Shown here: positions 60,898 through 64,000 of the stretch, piece after piece | Position numbering within the stretch: position 1 is the first letter of the stretch | How the letters are laid out: every line of letters starts with the position of its first letter | Assembly (NCBI GenBank): GCA_020634435.1 | Contig: JACKBS010000004.1 | Location: 744,001 to 808,000 of the forward strand | Length of the DNA: 64,000 bases | Source of the DNA: Ardenticatenaceae bacterium | GTDB taxonomy: Bacteria > Chloroflexota > Anaerolineae > Promineifilales > Promineifilaceae | Direction of reading: 5' to 3' | Made by a program: the position numbers and the translations under genes | The notes under the pieces: model-generated | What the model was told of the DNA's origin: nothing | The model's database searches: none | The model's input: the letters and a program-made list of their open reading frames with translations, nothing else

Positions 60898-62223
60898 TTA
60901 TTCGCCCAGTGGTCCAGGCGGGCCGGGATCAATTGGTTCCAGACCAGCTTCTTCCAGCTTGTCATTCACCATTTCCAGCAGCTCAGCGCGATCGTGCAAA
61001 ATTTCGTATGCGCCGTGCCACTGCACGTAATCTGCCCCTTGCATCCAGGTGCCAAACTTGGCCGTGCGGCCCCAATGGTGCCACAGGTTGAAGTAAACAA
61101 AGTCAATCGGTTCATCAAACGGCTGGTCGGTCAGCAATCCATTGTCCTTAAGCGGCTGAATGATCTCGTCGCTTTCAATGACCCAGGCATTGACCTGCTC
61201 AACGGCCTTATCCGCGTCTGTGTACAGCGTTTCGATGAAGTTGGTATTGTGGCATTCTGAGCAGACGCCCTGCATACGGATCATGTTGTCTTGCCAGGCT
61301 GGCCGACGGTTGCTGATGGGCGCAGCCAGATTCCAGGTGAGACGATCGCCCACGTCATGGGTGGTTGCCGTTGGGCCAAAGCCGCTCATGTGGCAGGTGG
61401 CACAGGTTGGGGCGGGGAAGTCCAGCACCGTCAGGGTGCCCGGTTCGGCGTCCCAGTTCCAGGTGTGCCCGTCGGTGGCATAGGCAATGCCATGCGGCGA
61501 TTCCTGGTAAATCTCCCACTGCGGATGATCCGGGCCAATGTGGCAGGCATTACAGGTTTCTGGCCGACGCGCCTGCTCCAGACTGAACTCATGCCGCTGG
61601 TGGCATTCCTGGCATTGTCCAACGGAGTCATCTTCGGCTGGTTTACCCACATCGTGGCAGCTTTCGCAGGCAAATTTTGTGATGGCCGGGCCTTCGATGG
61701 CGTGCAGGGAGTTGCGCGCCCGAACCTTGTCATCGGCGTATCCGCCTTCGGGAATGGCCTGGTACATCGCCAGATGTTCCTCTGACAAGACTTCCTGTCC
61801 GGCATAGGCTACGTATGCAGGCAGGGCGTGGCGGCTTTGGTTAAACTGGGCCACTTCATTTTCGTGGCAGGTTTCACACATGGCGGTGGTGGGCGTGTTG
61901 AGCACGTACGTATCTTCATGCTCAATGGCTCCTGGGTAATCTGCGTCCACTTCGTGGCAGTCGCGGCAGGTGACTTCGGCGGCGGCCATGGTGCTGTGCC
62001 CGTACTGCTCAACAATGCCGGGGGTGTTGCGCTCGTGGCACTGCACACAGTCGTCGTCGCTGTTGGCCAGCACGTTGACCGGCTCATCAGGGCTGGCTTC
62101 TGCGCCCGCATTGCTCACGGCCATAATCACCAGGGTGAGCCCGGCCACAATTAGCACGGCAATGATGCCGAGAATCAGCAGCCGAAATGTGCTGCTGCGG
62201 GTGGTCGTTACGTCTTGACTCAT
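60898..62223 (-). CDS. Octaheme c-type cytochrome, HAO-like
   Basis: 441 aa with eight CxxCH heme sites: CVQCH, CRDCH, CETCH, CESCH, CQECH, CNACH, CATCH and CSECH. An N-terminal membrane anchor (FRLLILGIIAVLIVAGLTLVIMAV) holds it on the outer face of the membrane. The blocks MQGVCSECHNTNFIETLY and NLWHHWGRTAKFGTWMQGADYVQWHGAYEIL match the hydroxylamine oxidoreductase/octaheme nitrite reductase family. Whether it oxidises hydroxylamine or reduces nitrite depends on the heme-tyrosine crosslink, which I cannot decide. The ATG follows GGAGG. The Crp/Fnr gene upstream may control it. Confidence 0.9.
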   Translation of the reverse strand: MSQDVTTTRSSTFRLLILGIIAVLIVAGLTLVIMAVSNAGAEASPDEPVNVLANSDDDCVQCHERNTPGIVEQYGHSTMAAAEVTCRDCHEVDADYPGAIEHEDTYVLNTPTTAMCETCHENEVAQFNQSRHALPAYVAYAGQEVLSEEHLAMYQAIPEGGYADDKVRARNSLHAIEGPAITKFACESCHDVGKPAEDDSVGQCQECHQRHEFSLEQARRPETCNACHIGPDHPQWEIYQESPHGIAYATDGHTWNWDAEPGTLTVLDFPAPTCATCHMSGFGPTATTHDVGDRLTWNLAAPISNRRPAWQDNMIRMQGVCSECHNTNFIETLYTDADKAVEQVNAWVIESDEIIQPLKDNGLLTDQPFDEPIDFVYFNLWHHWGRTAKFGTWMQGADYVQWHGAYEILHDRAELLEMVNDKLEEAGLEPIDPGPPGPLGE

Positions 62224-62503
62224 AGACTTTCCTCCATTCGGGTAGTTGTGGGAAGAGGCATGTGATTAAACGTCTTCCGCAGGCAGTTTAACCAATATGG
62301 GCCATTCCTTCTTTGCGCTAGCGCAATGACGGCCGTTTCCAACCAATTCAGTTGTGTGAGGCAGGCTAATTGTTTTGTGAGCGGCTGTGATGGAATCGGG
62401 GGCGCGAAGTAGCCGTGCAAAAATAGCGAGTGGTTTTAGAACCAGGCGGCTGCTTGGGGGTTATTCACGCATTCAGTTCACGTGTGTGCGATGCGAATGC
62501 GTC

Positions 62504-63223
62504 CTAATCATCTGCAATTCTGTGCAGGGCTTCTTGGTTTTTTAGCAGCAGCGAGCGCCGATTGGTCTGTACCAGGTTTTCTTTTTCCCACTGGCTGCAA
62601 ATGCGGCTGACGGTGTAAAGGGTAGACCCGGTCATTTCCGCAATTTGCTGGCGGGAAGGGGGTGGTGTTAACCGCACCCCATTTCTGACAACCTTACCTG
62701 TTTTGGCCGCAATTTGCAAAATGGTGCGGGCGATGCGCTGTTCGGCCCGTTCTGTGGCCATTTGACGGTACTGATTTTGCAAGAAAATAAACCGTTCGGT
62801 CATCATTTGCAGGGCATTTAGGGCCAGTTGGGGGAACTGTTTGATGAGCACCGAGAGGGTTTGGCCAGACCAGTTGAGGAGTATACAGTCTGTGGCGGCA
62901 ACGGCCGTTACCGGGTAAACCTTACCAGGGAACAGCGCCAAAATGCCCACTTCGTCGCCCGGGCTCAGGTAATGAATGATAACTTGTTGGCCCTTGGGCG
63001 TGAGCTGGTTCAGGTGCATGACCCCTTTGACCAGAACAAAAACATGGGTGGCTGGATCGTCTTCATAAAATAGGAAGCTGTCCTTGGCAAATTGCTGAAG
63101 GGTAGCCGCCAGGCACAGCGTCTTGATCTCATTTTCTGACATATCTTTAAACAGCACGCTGTTTTTGAGTATGGGAAGAATTTTAGCCACGTGATCTTCC
63201 CCAGGTTTGAACTGATTGAGCAT
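62504..63223 (-). CDS. Crp/Fnr-family transcriptional regulator
   Basis: 239 aa. The N-terminal cyclic-nucleotide-type beta barrel includes FLFYEDDPATHVFVLVKGVMHLNQLTPKGQQVIIHYLSPGDEVG. The dimer helix and Crp-type winged helix follow (PPPSRQQIAEMTGSTLYTVSRICSQWEKENLV). The N-terminal cysteines needed for an Fnr Fe-S cluster are missing, with only one in TLCLAATL, so it is not a classical Fnr. Its place upstream of the octaheme operon suggests nitrogen-oxide or redox control. The ATG at 63223 follows GAGGTGC. Confidence 0.9.
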   Translation of the reverse strand: MLNQFKPGEDHVAKILPILKNSVLFKDMSENEIKTLCLAATLQQFAKDSFLFYEDDPATHVFVLVKGVMHLNQLTPKGQQVIIHYLSPGDEVGILALFPGKVYPVTAVAATDCILLNWSGQTLSVLIKQFPQLALNALQMMTERFIFLQNQYRQMATERAEQRIARTILQIAAKTGKVVRNGVRLTPPPSRQQIAEMTGSTLYTVSRICSQWEKENLVQTNRRSLLLKNQEALHRIADD

Positions 63224-63503
63224 AGCACCTCATCGTGATTTTGTCGTTTTGCCAACAACAAGGATAGCGGGTAGCTCAGCGATTCCTCAGTGACCATCCT
63301 CACCCGGTTTTGCCGTTGATGATCATGTTTCTGGTCGGTGGGCAAAAACGGTCCGGTTTGTTTTTGGGCGGCGCATCTTCGAAAATTTTGTATTGCCCAA
63401 GCTTTGTGGTGTAATGGTCTGGCCCGCCAATTGGCGATGAGCGCGCCATGTGCGGCTTTTTGGCTAATCCAGCTAACCACTTCTTCAAAACAGAGGTCAA
63501 CCC

Positions 63504-64000
63504 ATGAAAAAAGTAATGAATTTTATCAACGGTGCATGGCAGCCATCGGCGGCGGCCGATTATTTGGAGGTGGTCAATCCGGCCACAGCCGAATCGTTGG
63601 CCCACGTGCCGCTTTCCCCGGCCAGCGAGGTGGATACGGCCGCTCAGGCGGCGCAGCAAGCGTTTGAGACGTGGCGGCGGGTGCCCGCACCCAATCGCAT
63701 CCAGCCTTTGTTCAAATTGAAGGCGCTGCTGGAGGAAAATTTCGAGGAAATTGCCCGCACCATCACCCTGGAATGTGGCAAAACGATTGGCGAATCGCGC
63801 GGCGAGATGCGCCGGGCCATCGAGAATGTGGAGGTAGCCTGCGGCATTCCCACCATGATGATGGGCGATTTTTCCGAGGACATTGCCAGCGGCATCGACG
63901 CGCTGATGATTCGCCAGCCGGTGGGCGTGTGTGCCATCATCGCCCCGTTTAATTTTCCCGGCATGATCCCGTTCTGGTTTTTGCCCTATGCCATCGCCAC
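63504..64000 (+). CDS. mmsA: Aldehyde dehydrogenase, methylmalonate-semialdehyde dehydrogenase-like (cut off by window end)
   Basis: The first 165 residues are visible and the rest runs off the window. The ATG at 63504 follows AGAGG. MNFINGAWQPSAAADYLEVVNPATAESLAHVPLSP and ITLECGKTIGESRGEMRRAIENVEVACGIPTMMMGDFSEDIASGID are characteristic of the CoA-acylating MmsA branch. IRQPVGVCAIIAPFNFPGMIPFWFLPYAIA also fits. It makes propionyl-CoA in valine/inositol breakdown. The active-site cysteine is outside the window. The name is likely but rests on the N-terminus only. Confidence 0.85.
   Translation, partial: MKKVMNFINGAWQPSAAADYLEVVNPATAESLAHVPLSPASEVDTAAQAAQQAFETWRRVPAPNRIQPLFKLKALLEENFEEIARTITLECGKTIGESRGEMRRAIENVEVACGIPTMMMGDFSEDIASGIDALMIRQPVGVCAIIAPFNFPGMIPFWFLPYAIA

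Larger units (their letters stand above)
1..64000. repeat. Highly iterated palindrome ACGGCCGT across the window
   Basis: The octamer ACGGCCGT occurs roughly one hundred times by eye, about 1.6 per kb, in genes on both strands and in spacers. Chance predicts one or two in 64 kb. In coding DNA it is read as Thr-Ala-Val, as Arg-Pro, or as (Asp/Asn)-Gly-Arg depending on frame, which explains the many TAV and DGR tripeptides here. It is often extended by A/T to AAACGGCCGTTT. This behaves like the HIP1 palindrome of cyanobacteria, but the sequence is different. The count is approximate. Confidence 0.85.

Noticed and set aside
1..64000. tRNA, rRNA, tmRNA genes and CRISPR arrays
   Set aside because: No tRNA T-loop/acceptor pattern, no rRNA segment and no regularly spaced repeat-spacer series was found by reading. 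A tRNAscan or Infernal run could still find a divergent one.

Overview
The window looks like a stretch of a free-living, mid-to-high-GC bacterial chromosome, most plausibly an environmental Chloroflexota genome (Anaerolineae/Caldilineae-like). This is inferred from gene style: a glycine-rich RRM protein, S9 and S15 peptidases, multiheme cytochromes, PT-rich secreted proteins, an EAD-TIR-FGE protein and TolB-like propellers. It is not proven by any rRNA, as none is present. The most pervasive signature is an 8-bp palindrome, ACGGCCGT (often extended to AAACGGCCGTTT). I count roughly one hundred copies by eye, in genes on both strands and between genes, where chance predicts one or two.

Layout. 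1-5.7 kb: glmS behind a structured leader that resembles a glmS ribozyme, a DEAD-box helicase behind a second structured leader, a frameshifted esterase and a DUF302 protein. 5.9-8.9 kb: dnaA, an 860-bp non-coding region that may hold oriC, and a DtxR-type metal regulator. 8.9-19.4 kb: rfbC, an S9 peptidase with an overlapping HAD phosphatase, an FkbM methyltransferase, a glycine-rich RNA-binding protein, meaB, an MttB-like methyltransferase, a GlcD-like flavin oxidase and a zinc alcohol dehydrogenase. 19.5-25.3 kb: mostly minus-strand metabolic genes (Gfo/Idh/MocA oxidoreductase, propeller protein, VOC protein, EamA transporter, S15-type hydrolase).

25.3-38.9 kb is a redox/detoxification island. 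It holds six aldo/keto reductases, two carboxymuconolactone-decarboxylase-like proteins, a double cupin, a cyclophilin-like protein, a luciferase-like oxidoreductase and an MFS transporter. Two regulators flank it: an AraC type resembling YqhC, and a MerR type with a textbook 19-bp-spacer promoter. An insertion sequence of about 1.1 kb has split the MerR-led operon.

39-53.4 kb: an RNB-family ribonuclease, small membrane proteins, a histidine kinase/response regulator pair, a three-gene operon of secreted proteins (one with a phage-type S74 chaperone domain), a YggT protein, a stress-type protein, an autoregulated MerR-GyrI regulator and a 12-TM protein resembling heme-copper/NnrS proteins. 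Four terminators here are built from paired ACGGCCGT palindromes. 53.5-55.7 kb: a VapBC pair followed by an EAD-TIR-FGE fusion whose C-terminus looks like a diversity-generating-retroelement variable region. 55.8-64 kb: a xanthine-dehydrogenase-family protein whose fused [2Fe-2S] domain has lost nearly all its cysteines and whose reading frame carries two compensating homopolymer shifts. After it come a Ser/Thr kinase, a membrane protein, an octaheme HAO-like cytochrome, a Crp/Fnr regulator and the start of an mmsA-like aldehyde dehydrogenase.

Best candidates for something undescribed are the EAD-TIR-FGE protein with its variable-region-like tail, the Fe-S-stripped Mo-hydroxylase, the glmS leader, the helicase leader, and the palindrome family with its reuse as terminators.
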